Source of the DNA: Bosea vestrisii
GTDB taxonomy: Bacteria; Pseudomonadota; Alphaproteobacteria; Rhizobiales; Beijerinckiaceae
DNA length: 64,000 nt
Assembly: GCF_030144325.1 (NCBI RefSeq)
Contig: NZ_CP126307.1
Coordinates: forward strand, 4,864,001 to 4,928,000
Direction: 5' to 3'
Shown here one piece after another: positions 17,887-25,720 of the stretch. The translations under genes were made by a program, and so were the position numbers. Below the pieces are notes generated by a model that was not told where the DNA came from, did not search any database, and saw only the letters and a program-made list of their open reading frames with translations. Positions within the stretch are counted from its first letter, which is position 1, and each line of letters begins with the position of its first letter.

Positions 17887-19005
17887 ATGCGTCCCGTTCT
17901 TGCTGCCGCCCTTGCTCTCACCCTTGCGGCAGCGCCCGCCATGGCGCAGTCGCGCTACCCATCCAGCGCCGGCGAACTTCTCGTCGAGACGGTCGCGAGC
18001 GGACTGGAGAATCCCTGGGGCCTCGCTTTCCTGCCGGATGGGCGCATGCTGGTGACCGAGCGGCCGGGGCGGCTGCGGCTGGTCGGCAGCGATGGCAAGC
18101 TCTCGGCACCGATCTCCGGTGTGCCCAATGTCGTGGCGCGCGGGCAGGGCGGCCTGCTTGATGTCGTGCTCGACCCGAACTTCGCGCAGAACCGCTATCT
18201 CTACCTCTCCTTCGCCGAGCCGCGCGCCAACGGCAACGGCACCAGCGTCGCCCGCGCCAAGCTGAGCGCCAATGGTAATGCGCTGGAGGGCCTCAGCGTG
18301 ATCTTCCGGCAGATGCCGACGATCGCCAGCAACATGCATTTCGGCTCGCGGCTGGTCTTCGACCGGACCGGCGCGCTCTTCGTTACCGTCGGCGACCGCT
18401 ATAGCCAGCGCGACCAGGCGCAGAACCCGGAGAACCATATCGGCAAGGTCTTGCGCATAAGGTCTGAGGGCGGCGCGGCGGAGGGTAATCCGAAGAAGCC
18501 GGGCTGGCAGCCGGAGATCTGGTCGATCGGCCACCGCAACGTCCAGGGCGCGGCGCTCCATCCGCAGACCGGCCAGCTCTGGACGGCCGAGCACGGCGCG
18601 CGCGGCGGTGACGAGATCAATACGCCGAAGGCCGGCCTCAACTATGGCTGGCCGGTCATCACCTACGGCATCGACTATTCCGGCGTGAAGATCGGCGAGG
18701 GCACGACCAAGCCCGGCATGGAGCAGCCGCAGTTCTACTGGGACCCGTCGATCGCGCCTTCGGGCGCCGCCTTCTACACCGGCGACAAATGGCCGGCCTG
18801 GAAGAACTCGCTGTTCGTCGGCGCGCTTGCCGGCCAGCTGCTGTCGCGGCTTTCGACCGATGGCGAGAAGGTCACCGGCGAGGAGCGCCTGCTGAGCAAT
18901 CTCGGCGATCGCATCCGCGATGTCAGGCAGGGGCCGGACGGCTATCTTTACCTGCTCACCGACGCTTCCAACGGCAAGGTGCTGCGGGTCAGGCCGGCGC
19001 GCTGA
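17887..19005 (+). CDS. soluble PQQ-dependent sugar dehydrogenase (Asd/YliI type)
   Basis: 372 residues from ATG 17887, chosen because GGAG at 17877 lies 6 bases before it; the longer frame back to 17863 lacks an SD. Sec signal MRPVLAAALALTLAAAPAMAQ. Six-bladed beta-propeller of the GDH-B/aldose sugar dehydrogenase family: GLENPWGLAFLPDGRMLVTE, VLDPNFAQNRYLYLSF, the calcium/PQQ blade NMHFGSRLVFD, WSIGHRNVQGAALHP and GGDEINTPKAGLNYGWP. Oxidises free aldoses in the periplasm with PQQ. Complete. Separated from the SAF dehydrogenase by 84 bases. Confidence 0.93.
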   Translation: MRPVLAAALALTLAAAPAMAQSRYPSSAGELLVETVASGLENPWGLAFLPDGRMLVTERPGRLRLVGSDGKLSAPISGVPNVVARGQGGLLDVVLDPNFAQNRYLYLSFAEPRANGNGTSVARAKLSANGNALEGLSVIFRQMPTIASNMHFGSRLVFDRTGALFVTVGDRYSQRDQAQNPENHIGKVLRIRSEGGAAEGNPKKPGWQPEIWSIGHRNVQGAALHPQTGQLWTAEHGARGGDEINTPKAGLNYGWPVITYGIDYSGVKIGEGTTKPGMEQPQFYWDPSIAPSGAAFYTGDKWPAWKNSLFVGALAGQLLSRLSTDGEKVTGEERLLSNLGDRIRDVRQGPDGYLYLLTDASNGKVLRVRPAR

Positions 19006-19008
19006 AGC

Positions 19009-19311
19009 TCACGGCCCGCAATCCCATTCGCGCTCGACGACGAAGACCTTACGGGTCGAAAGCTGCCCGCGCGTGTCGTAGAGGTCGCCGACATAGTACT
19101 CGGTGCCGGAGGCGTCGCGCACGCTGCGGTCGACCTGCAGCGACCAGCCATAGCCGACCTGGTTTCCGCCCTTCCAGTCGCGATGGAGATTGCCCGGCGA
19201 GGCCGAGGCGAGGATGCGGGCGCGCTCGTCGCTCGGCGAGCAGGTCGGTCCGGCAAGGGCTGCGCTCGAGAGGGTGGCAAGGCAAAGGGCGAGCGTCATC
19301 GGCTTTAGCAA
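19009..19311 (-). CDS. small secreted hypothetical protein
   Basis: 100 residues: Sec signal (MLKPMTLALCLATLSSAALA, cleavage before GPTCS), then a short mature domain with two cysteines (TCSPSDERARIL near the start and EWDCGP at the end) likely bridged. Contains a WSLQVDRSVRDASGTEYYVGD strand-rich core. I do not recognise the family. It ends 3 bases from the sugar dehydrogenase stop, convergent. Confidence 0.7.
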   Translation of the reverse strand: MLKPMTLALCLATLSSAALAGPTCSPSDERARILASASPGNLHRDWKGGNQVGYGWSLQVDRSVRDASGTEYYVGDLYDTRGQLSTRKVFVVEREWDCGP

Positions 19312-19336
19312 GGCAGTGTCCTCAGGCTGGCTAGAA

Positions 19337-20098
19337 TCAGGTGATCTCGGCGAGCCGCGTATCGAGCGACAGAACGAGGCACCAATGTGGCTCGAAGTCG
19401 GCTCCGAGCGGCCAGATCTGCTCTGCGAAGATCGTCAGCATGGCCGCCTGGTAGCGCTCGAACCAGTCGCGCTGGCAAAGCACGAACTTGGTCGCGCCGA
19501 CAATCGTCTCGCGGTCGATGATGCACAGGGGAACGATGCCCGGATTGGCCGAGAGATAGTCCTGCACTGCGACCATCAGCGTCGGGTAGCCGGGGTGCAG
19601 CATGTCGTCGAGCACGATCAGCCCGCCCTCGGCGAGGCAGGCGGTGGCGAGCGTCAGGTCCTTGGCAAGGGCTGCGCGCGAATGCTCGCCGTCGATATGG
19701 ATGAAGCGCAGCGTCTCGCCGCCGGCATGGCCGATCAGCTCGGCCGGCGTCATCGCGCCGGCATCTGCCTTGATGGTGACGCGGCGCTCGGGCGCAATGC
19801 CATGCTTCAGGCAGTTCGCTTCGAACCGGTCCTTCACCTGCGGGTTCGGCCACTCGAAGATGTCAATGCCGAGGGCGATCTCGCCGGGTTCGAGCGCATG
19901 CGCCAGGGCGATGAAGAAGCGGCCCTCGAAGGCGCCGATCTCGGCGATCGGCCCGGCGACGCCTTCCTCCGTCTGCAGCCGCAGGAGACGCGCGCAGACC
20001 GCGGCCGCAAAGCGCGAGGACATGCCGACGACGCGCTCATAGCCATCGGCGAGATAGGATTCGACGGCGGGATGGCCGGAATGCGGGATCGGAGCCAT
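19337..20098 (-). CDS. class I SAM methyltransferase (TylF/methyltransferase 24-like)
   Basis: 253 residues. SAM site IAEIGAFEGRFFIALAHALE, acidic loop LGIDIFEWPNP, then the metal-binding-type FIHIDGEHSRAAL and LIVLDDMLHPGYPTLM, the DGxH/DD pattern of class I O-methyltransferases that use a divalent cation (TylF/CmcI and methyltransf_24). Acceptor unknown. Ends of the gene are tight: the DUF486 gene ends 3 bases upstream of its start, so the two are likely cotranscribed in a minus-strand run with the SemiSWEET gene. Confidence 0.85.
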   Translation of the reverse strand: MAPIPHSGHPAVESYLADGYERVVGMSSRFAAAVCARLLRLQTEEGVAGPIAEIGAFEGRFFIALAHALEPGEIALGIDIFEWPNPQVKDRFEANCLKHGIAPERRVTIKADAGAMTPAELIGHAGGETLRFIHIDGEHSRAALAKDLTLATACLAEGGLIVLDDMLHPGYPTLMVAVQDYLSANPGIVPLCIIDRETIVGATKFVLCQRDWFERYQAAMLTIFAEQIWPLGADFEPHWCLVLSLDTRLAEIT

Positions 20099-20101
20099 CG
20101 C

Positions 20102-20458
20102 TCAGGCCTTGGCGTTGAAGATGAAGAAGGCGCCGGCCGCGATCAGCGCGAAGCCAATGGCGTGGTTCCAGGTGAGCTGCTCCTTGAGCCAGAACACCGA
20201 GAAGCCGGCGAAGACGCAGAGCGTCACGATTTCCTGGATCGTCTTCAACTCGGCTGCCGAATAGACGCCGTGGCCGATCCGGTTTGCCGGCACGGCGAGC
20301 ATGTATTCCGGCAGGGCGATCATCCAGCTCGCCAGGATCGCCAGCCAGATCGCCGTGCTCTTGTAGGAGAGGTGGCCATACCAGGCGAAGGTCATGAAGA
20401 CGTTCGAGCCGATCAGCATGCCGATAGGCAAGAGATGGGCGGTGCTGAGAGCTGGCAT
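20102..20458 (-). CDS. DMT-superfamily DUF486 membrane protein
   Basis: 118 residues with four transmembrane helices. The conserved pattern MLIGSNVFMTFAWYGHLSYK near the N-terminus and LPEYMLAVPANRIGHGVYSA in the middle identify the DUF486 family of small drug/metabolite-type inner-membrane proteins of unknown substrate. Full length. The minus-strand cluster SemiSWEET-DUF486-methyltransferase has short gaps (42 and 3 bases). Confidence 0.92.
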   Translation of the reverse strand: MPALSTAHLLPIGMLIGSNVFMTFAWYGHLSYKSTAIWLAILASWMIALPEYMLAVPANRIGHGVYSAAELKTIQEIVTLCVFAGFSVFWLKEQLTWNHAIGFALIAAGAFFIFNAKA

Positions 20459-20500
20459 GGCAGGGTCCGGGAATTGGGCAGGATTGGCGGGATGAACGAC

Positions 20501-20761
20501 TCAGCCGTAGCGAAGTTTCATCGTCAGGATGATCAGTACCAGCGCGAGCGTCACCGTATTGGCGCCGATCAGTGGCCAGGAGGCGATCAGCACGCCATAG
20601 ATCAGCCCGAGCACGATGCCAGTGGCGAACAGCGCCTGCGTCCACAGCGAGATGCCGCTGGTGTCGCGGGTGCGAATCGTCTGCCAGGCCTGCGGCAGCC
20701 AGCAGAAGGTGGTCAGCAGGGCGGCACAGAAGCCGAGCGCTTCGATGGCGGCGGTGGACAT
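20501..20761 (-). CDS. SemiSWEET-family transporter
   Basis: 86 residues from ATG 20761 (MSTAAIEALGFCAALLTTFC). Three transmembrane helices with the PQ-loop WLPQAWQTIRTRDTSGISLW, which is the hallmark of bacterial SemiSWEETs; these dimerise to make a sugar uniporter. A longer frame to 20809 adds a basic stretch with no counterpart in the family. The PQ motif is intact, so it should be functional. Substrate likely a mono- or disaccharide, by family only. Confidence 0.88.
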   Translation of the reverse strand: MSTAAIEALGFCAALLTTFCWLPQAWQTIRTRDTSGISLWTQALFATGIVLGLIYGVLIASWPLIGANTVTLALVLIILTMKLRYG

Positions 20762-20885
20762 AGAGGCCTGTCGGCGATTCGCGCGGGGAACGAGAGGTCG
20801 AGCAGACATAGCCGGTTTCGGCGTTTCGCGCTCGGCAGGCGTCGCATGGTTAACCTCCGTTAACCGCAGCGGCCGGCGCGCTTTC

Positions 20886-20908
20886 CGTTCGACCGGGCCG
20901 GTCGAACG
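20886..20908 (+). repeat. short perfect inverted repeat upstream of mltB
   Basis: cgttcgaccg-ggc-cggtcgaacg forms a 10-base-pair stem with a 3-base loop. It lies between the SemiSWEET start and the transglycosylase gene. Could be an operator or a terminator-type element; there is no T-tract. Confidence 0.5.
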
Positions 20909-20914
20909 AGAAGA

Positions 20915-20999
20915 ATTCGCGCCAACTCAATATGTTGGGCATGTTCTGATCGCAAAAGTGGTGCCCACTTTTGCGGAACATGCCCTAGATTCGCGCCAA
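20915..20999 (+). repeat. AAAAGTGG hairpin repeat flanked by 11-base direct repeats
   Basis: Long hairpin at 20937-20985: gggcatgttc and cgcaaaagtgg pair with ccacttttgcg and gaacatgccc. It is flanked exactly by attcgcgccaa at 20915-20925 and again at 20989-20999, suggesting insertion with duplication of the target. The related hairpin at 23111-23139 shares the AAAAGTGG/CCACTTTT core. It ends 21 bases before the mltB start. Confidence 0.7.
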
Positions 21000-21019
21000 T
21001 CCTGCGATTCGGTGGACCC

Positions 21020-22201
21020 ATGCGCGCATTGATCCTGGCCTTGCCTCTCGTCCTCGTCGCCGCGACCGCGGCCCGGGCCGATTTCGACTCCTGTGTCGCC
21101 GGCCTGCGTTCGGCCGCGGCGGCCAAGGGCGTTTCCGGCGCCACCTTCGATCGCGCCATGGAAGGCGTCACGCCCGACATGAAGGTGATCGAAGCGATGA
21201 ACAACCAGCCGGAGTTCAAGACGCCCATCTGGGATTATCTCGGCACACTGGTCGACGATGAGAAGGTCGCGGAAGGGCGCTCGATGCTGCGCCAGCACGC
21301 CTCGACGCTCGCAGCCGCCGAACAGCGCTTCGGCGTCGACCGCCATACCATCGCGGCGGTCTGGGGCGTGGAAAGCGACTTCGGCAAGGCGCGGGGCAAG
21401 ATGCCGCTGGTCCAGGCGCTCTCGACCGGCGCCTGCCTGGCGCCGCGCCGCAACGCCTTCTTCAAGGGCGAGTTGATCGCCACCCTGCAGATCATCCAGC
21501 GCGGCGATGTCCGCCCCGAGCGGCTGTTCGGCTCCTGGGCCGGCGCCTTCGGCCACACCCAGTTCATCCCCTCGACTTATCTCAGGCTCGCCGTTGACGG
21601 CGATGGCGACGGCCGGCGCGACCTCGTCGATTCGATCCCCGACGCGCTGCATTCGACCGCGAATTTCATGGACAAGGCCGGCTGGGTCACCGGCGCGACC
21701 TGGGGCTATGAGGTCCGCGTTCCCGGTGGCTATTCCGGCCCGACCGGGCGCAATCCCAAGCAGCCGGTCTCGTCCTGGGCGGCGCGCGGCATCGTCAAGT
21801 TCGACGGCTCGGCGCTCTCCGGCTCCGGCAATGCCGGCTTGCTGATGCCGGCCGGCCGCAACGGCCCGGCGTTCCTCGTCTTCAAGAATTACGACGCCGC
21901 CTACAGCTACAACGGTGCGGATTCCTATGCGCTGGCGATCTCGCTCCTCTCCGACCGCCTGCGCGGCCGGCCGGGTGTGCAGGGCGAGTGGCCGACCGAC
22001 GATCTGCCGCTGTCGCGCGAGCAGCGCCGCGAACTGCAGCGCCTGCTGACCCAGCGCGGCTACAATGTCGGCGAGCCGGACGGCGCTGTCGGCGCGCTGA
22101 CGCGGGCGGCTATCAAGGAGATCGAAGCCAAGATCGGCATTCCGCAGACCGGCCGCCCGGGCGAGAAGGTGCTGCGCGCGCTGAAGGGCGGGCGAGTCTA
22201 A
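21020..22201 (+). CDS. MltB-type lytic murein transglycosylase
   Basis: 393 residues. Sec signal MRALILALPLVLVAATAARA, then the MltB (SLT_2) catalytic domain with the catalytic glutamate in AAVWGVESDFGK, the WAGAFGHTQFIPSTYLRLA motif and DAVHxT-like DALHSTANFMDKAGWV. C-terminal peptidoglycan-binding repeat (LQRLLTQRGYNVGEPDGAVG and EKVLRALKGG) at about 335-393. Cleaves glycan strands to anhydromuramoyl products in the periplasm. No lipobox, so soluble, unlike E. coli MltB. Confidence 0.94.
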   Translation: MRALILALPLVLVAATAARADFDSCVAGLRSAAAAKGVSGATFDRAMEGVTPDMKVIEAMNNQPEFKTPIWDYLGTLVDDEKVAEGRSMLRQHASTLAAAEQRFGVDRHTIAAVWGVESDFGKARGKMPLVQALSTGACLAPRRNAFFKGELIATLQIIQRGDVRPERLFGSWAGAFGHTQFIPSTYLRLAVDGDGDGRRDLVDSIPDALHSTANFMDKAGWVTGATWGYEVRVPGGYSGPTGRNPKQPVSSWAARGIVKFDGSALSGSGNAGLLMPAGRNGPAFLVFKNYDAAYSYNGADSYALAISLLSDRLRGRPGVQGEWPTDDLPLSREQRRELQRLLTQRGYNVGEPDGAVGALTRAAIKEIEAKIGIPQTGRPGEKVLRALKGGRV

Positions 22202-22337
22202 GAGCCTATTCACGGGTGAAGCGGCTGCCCACAAACGTCGGGGGCCGTAAGGGCCCGGGAGCCGGGTTGCCCAAGATGTGTCGGCTCGATAAGCCGTGAC
22301 GGCCCACATGCCCGCTGCGCAGAGGTTTGGCCGAACG

Positions 22338-23105
22338 ATGGGATCAACCAACGAAGACCGTCAGCGACGTCTCGTCATGATTGTTGAGGAGCGCAATCGA
22401 GCCAGCGTCAATCAGTTGTCCGCCGAGCTGGGCGTCTCCAAGGAGACCGTCAGGCGGGATTTGGCATGGCTCGATCGGAAGGGCCTTATCCAGAAGACTC
22501 ATGGCGGAGCCGCATCGGCGCATTCGGCCGCCGAGACCTCATTCCTGAAGCGGAGCGAACGGCAGCTACGGGAGAAGCAAGTCATTGCGCGCTTGGTGAA
22601 CGACCTGCTCTCACCTGGCGAGACACTCATGATGAATGCTGGCACCACGGTCTACGCGGTTGCGAACGCCATTTCCGCGCGGAACGACTTGACCGTCGTG
22701 ACCAATTCTCTCGACGTCGGCTCACGGCTACTGCACGCTCGCGGTGGCAACAGCATCGTGCTACTCGGCGGAAGTTTGGGTCAGGACTCGCAGACCTTCG
22801 GGGAAATGACGCTCGCCGAGATCAGAGGGTTTCGCGTCGATCATGCGATCCTGACCGTGGGGGCGATCGACGGCGAGTCCATCTTCGTCGATTTCTCGCC
22901 GGAAGTCGCCTCAGTCGTTCGTGCGATGATGGGGCAGGCGAAACTCACGACCATTGTCGCCGATTCATCCAAGTTCGGCAGAACCGCTTTGGTCGAGGTC
23001 TGCAAGCTCTCCGCGGTTCACCGTGTGGTCACGGACACCATGCCGGATTCGGCCATCTCGGCCGCCTTGAGGCGCAAGAACGTCGAGCTGATCTGCCCGG
23101 CCTAG
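22338..23105 (+). CDS. DeoR/GlpR-family transcriptional regulator
   Basis: 255 residues from ATG 22338; the frame also offers GTG 22296 and ATG 22308, but the DeoR HTH normally begins about ten residues after the start. N-terminal winged helix RRLVMIVEERNRASVNQLSA with the recognition helix GVSKETVRRDLAWLDRKG; C-terminal phosphosugar-sensor (DeoRC) with MMNAGTTVYAVANAI, TNSLDVGSRLL and DHAILTVGAIDG. Effector probably a phosphorylated sugar or related ligand. Faces the esterase/binding protein operon; the CCGA array at 25267-25308 is a plausible target. Confidence 0.9.
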   Translation: MGSTNEDRQRRLVMIVEERNRASVNQLSAELGVSKETVRRDLAWLDRKGLIQKTHGGAASAHSAAETSFLKRSERQLREKQVIARLVNDLLSPGETLMMNAGTTVYAVANAISARNDLTVVTNSLDVGSRLLHARGGNSIVLLGGSLGQDSQTFGEMTLAEIRGFRVDHAILTVGAIDGESIFVDFSPEVASVVRAMMGQAKLTTIVADSSKFGRTALVEVCKLSAVHRVVTDTMPDSAISAALRRKNVELICPA

Positions 23106-23110
23106 AGCAT

Positions 23111-23139
23111 CGGACCGAAAAGTGGAATCCACTTTTCGG
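23111..23139 (+). repeat. AAAAGTGG hairpin repeat, second member
   Basis: ccgaaaagtgg-aat-ccacttttcgg (stem of 11, loop of 3) immediately after the DeoR-type stop at 23105. Core identical to the hairpin at 20937-20985. May act as the terminator for the regulator and the convergent esterase gene; the remaining 60 bases to the esterase stop hold nothing further. Confidence 0.65.
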
Positions 23140-23203
23140 ACGAATCCGGTGCGTCATCCAAGAGATAGACCGCCACTTTGCGTCCGATAGGACGCACGGC
23201 GAT

Positions 23204-24172
23204 CTAGTCCCCTTGCGATACGGCGGAACGGATGGCACGGCCCAGATATGTGACCTCCTCCCGCACAACTGCGCTCTGTTCGATCGCGCGAATGAAGCCG
23301 TGGATCGAGCCTGGGACGCAGCGCAGCTCGGTCGGCGTGCCGGCGGCCGCAAGCGCTTCCGCGTAACGATTGCCCTCGTCCCGCAGGGGATCATGCTCGG
23401 CCGTGATCACGAGCGCCGGCGCCAAACCCGAAAGATTCCTGGAAATGGTGGGGCGGGCATAGGGATCGGCGAGGCTCAGATCTCCGGCGAGGTAGTCCTT
23501 CCAGAAACCCATCATCTGGGTCCGGCCGAGGAATGGATCGTGGACATTGCCGAGATAGCAGGGCGTCTCGAAATCCGTGTCGAGGCATGGGAAGATCAGA
23601 TATTGAAGCTGGATCGGCGGCCCAGACGCGTCGCGGGCCTTGATCGCGCAGGCTGCGGCGAGATTGCCGCCCGCGCTGTCGCCTCCGACGACGATCCGAC
23701 CAGGGTCGACGTCGAAGATCGCTCCGTTCTCGGCCAGCCATTGCACGGCGAAATAAGCGTCCTCGAAAGCCGCTGGATAGGGGTTTTCGGGCGCGAGCCG
23801 ATAATTGACGCTGAATACCTGCACACCGGCAGCCTGCGCGATCGAAATGCCGTAAACGTCGTGCGTGAAGATGCTGCCTGATACGAAACCGCCGCCATGG
23901 AAGAAGACGGCGGCGGCGCCCGGCACATGGTTCTCGGGACGATAGATCCTCAGTCCGATTTGCCGACCTGGCGCATCGATGAAGCGGTTCCTGATCTGCA
24001 TGCCTTCGGGGCAGGCCGGCGCCATGGCTTCCGCGAGGCGCTCTCGAAGCTCTCTATGGCCAGCCGCATTTGTCGGCTTCGCAAGACCTCGGGCTGTTTG
24101 CAAGGCTTGATCGACGTAAGCCTGGATGCCTGGTTCGAACATGAATCGCGGTCCGATCGTGGGAGGGGGCAC
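23204..24172 (-). CDS. alpha/beta hydrolase, hormone-sensitive-lipase family
   Basis: 322 residues. Oxyanion motif HGGGF at residues 92-96, nucleophile Ser166 in GGDSAGGN, acid in ITAEHDPLRDEG and histidine in GSIHGFI: a complete HSL/Est family IV carboxylesterase. No signal peptide, so cytosolic. The start at 24172 (MPPPTIGPRFMFEPG) could be moved to ATG 24142. Follows the binding-protein gene by 9 bases in one transcript, which hints that the imported ligand is an ester or is converted to one; this is inference. The exact substrate is unknown. Confidence 0.88.
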   Translation of the reverse strand: MPPPTIGPRFMFEPGIQAYVDQALQTARGLAKPTNAAGHRELRERLAEAMAPACPEGMQIRNRFIDAPGRQIGLRIYRPENHVPGAAAVFFHGGGFVSGSIFTHDVYGISIAQAAGVQVFSVNYRLAPENPYPAAFEDAYFAVQWLAENGAIFDVDPGRIVVGGDSAGGNLAAACAIKARDASGPPIQLQYLIFPCLDTDFETPCYLGNVHDPFLGRTQMMGFWKDYLAGDLSLADPYARPTISRNLSGLAPALVITAEHDPLRDEGNRYAEALAAAGTPTELRCVPGSIHGFIRAIEQSAVVREEVTYLGRAIRSAVSQGD

Positions 24173-24181
24173 GGGTTGAGG

Positions 24182-25234
24182 TCAGGGCTTCGGGTCGCGT
24201 TTCCCTGCGAACCGGCTCTGCCATTCCTTGAGAATCCGGTCCCGTTCGGACGCGATCCAGTAGTGATCGTTATCGGTGATCAACGTCGATGGATCGACAG
24301 CCTGGTTGCTGCTCTGCCGGCGCTGCTCGGGGCGTGCGATCACCTCCCAGAACTCGGAATAGACCTTGTTGGCAGCCGGGCTGACGGCCCAGTCGGCAAA
24401 TTTTTTCGCGGCGTCCTGCTTCTTCGAGGATTTCAGGATCGCGACAGTGGACAGCGCCCAGCCGACGCCCTCTTCCGGGAAGATCACGTCGATCGGCGCC
24501 CCGCGGCCTTTGTCGAGCACTCCTTCGGACGAATATGAGATGCCCGCGACGAACTCGCCGCTGGAGGCCGAGTTGCACGGCTTGTTCCCCGAGTGGGTAT
24601 AGATCGCGATGTTGGTGTGGAGCTTCTCCATGAAATCCCAGCCAGGCCCCTCGCCGAACTTCTGTAGCCAGCCGGAAACCGAGATGAAGCCTGTGCCCGA
24701 CGATGCCGGATCGGGCATGGTGACCTGCCCCTTGAAGCGAGGATCGAGCAGGTCGGACCACTTCTTCGGAGTCGGTATCCCGCGCTTCTGTGCTTCCTTC
24801 GTGTTGAAGCAGATGGCGGCCATATAGGCGAAGATGCCCGACCATAGCGGCGGGTCGTTCTTATCCTTGAATTTCCGATCGATCTCGTCGTAGCCGGCGG
24901 GCTTGTAGGGTAAAAGCAGGTCTGCGGATCCGGCCTGGATGATGTTCTCGCTCGCCAGGGAAAAGACGACGTCAGCCTGTGAGCGCGGCCCCTCGGAGAG
25001 AAGCCGCGCGGCGATCACGCCCGACGAATCTCGCATCCATTTGAGGCTGATGTCGGGATGCGACTGTCTGAAGCTCTGCGTGTAGGGCGCAAGCTGCGTG
25101 GGCAGCAGGGTCGTGTAGACCGTGATCTCTTCGGCAGCAGCAGGCTTCGCAAGAAGGGCGAGAAGAGTTCCGGCCAGGAGCGAGCGAAGAACTCTTGGGC
25201 GAGCAGTTGGGCAAGCGCGGCGCAAAGGGGACAT
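24182..25234 (-). CDS. ABC-type periplasmic binding protein, iron/phosphonate (family 1) type, orphan
   Basis: 350 residues. Sec signal near residues 15-34 (LRSLLAGTLLALLAKPAAAEE), then EITVYTTLLPTQLAPYTQSF, DSSGVIAARLLSEG, a WSGIFAYMAAICFNTKEAQ hinge and the DPRFKGQVTMPDPASSGTGF motif of the FbpA/PhnS family. These bind ferric ion or 2-aminoethylphosphonate-like anions. No permease or ATPase gene accompanies it here, so it must borrow a transporter elsewhere or act as a sensor. Transcribed with the esterase gene downstream; regulated perhaps by the DeoR protein through the array just upstream. Confidence 0.88.
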   Translation of the reverse strand: MSPLRRACPTARPRVLRSLLAGTLLALLAKPAAAEEITVYTTLLPTQLAPYTQSFRQSHPDISLKWMRDSSGVIAARLLSEGPRSQADVVFSLASENIIQAGSADLLLPYKPAGYDEIDRKFKDKNDPPLWSGIFAYMAAICFNTKEAQKRGIPTPKKWSDLLDPRFKGQVTMPDPASSGTGFISVSGWLQKFGEGPGWDFMEKLHTNIAIYTHSGNKPCNSASSGEFVAGISYSSEGVLDKGRGAPIDVIFPEEGVGWALSTVAILKSSKKQDAAKKFADWAVSPAANKVYSEFWEVIARPEQRRQSSNQAVDPSTLITDNDHYWIASERDRILKEWQSRFAGKRDPKP

Positions 25235-25266
25235 CGCGGTTCCAATCAGTTAGGGCCGAGGTACTG

Positions 25267-25308
25267 TATGACCGATTAATGCCCGAATCAAGACCGAATA
25301 TGACCGAT
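25267..25308 (+). promoter_or_regulatory. phased CCGA repeat array, candidate DeoR operator
   Basis: Four CCGA elements at 25272, 25283, 25294 and 25304 are spaced 11, 11 and 10 bases apart, about one helical turn each; the outer two sit in the identical decamer tatgaccgat (25267-25276 and 25299-25308). The array is 33-75 bases upstream of the minus-strand binding-protein start. DeoR-family operators often consist of short direct repeats at helical phase, and a DeoR gene is the nearest regulator. Confidence 0.5.
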
Positions 25309-25309
25309 A

Positions 25310-25564
25310 TTGTTTCAAAGTGTCAGCTACCAGCTGCCACTTCCGAGTTCGGCATCCGGGCCGCGGGACGAATCCCTTCTCCTCCAGCCGTTTATGGAAA
25401 CCGCTGCGAAGGTTGGCCGGAGCCACGACATCGAGAACCTTTCCGTCTCCGACGGTAGCCGGTTCACCACCGGCGGCGCCGAGAACCCGACGCTGACCAT
25501 CGTCGCGCTGGCGCTGCGCCAGGCCGATTACATCGAGAAGCAGATGGCGCAGAAGACCGTTTGA
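25310..25564 (+). pseudogene. truncated gene relic, C-terminal part only
   Basis: Between the binding-protein start and leuB, the plus-strand frame ends in a well-formed C-terminus (GGAENPTLTIVALALRQADY, then IEKQMAQKTV and TGA at 25562). Coding character fades upstream of about 25390 and there is no start with a ribosome-binding site, so this looks like the 3' remnant of a larger gene whose front was lost. It resembles the helical C-terminus of small flavodoxin-type oxidoreductases, but this is weak. The remaining 156 bases to leuB hold nothing I can name. Confidence 0.35.
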
Positions 25565-25720
25565 GCCTCGGGGCCCTGTCCTGACTGCGATGCCCGGCTC
25601 TCCTCGGCCAGGCATCGTCATGTCTGCAGCGTAGAATAGGCTACCCGCCCGGGCGCTTGCGCGTCGCGTCCCGCCCCCTTAATCAGCCGGCGACGCATTT
25701 CGTGACGCGAGGCTGACCTC

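Noticed and set aside
22202..22337. Possible tRNA or small RNA between mltB and the DeoR gene
   Set aside because: No cloverleaf or conserved T-loop could be drawn; only short GC hairpins.
20927..22351. 474-codon minus-strand frame across the lytic transglycosylase gene
   Set aside because: Antisense to a well-formed signal-peptide-bearing MltB gene; low-complexity translation.
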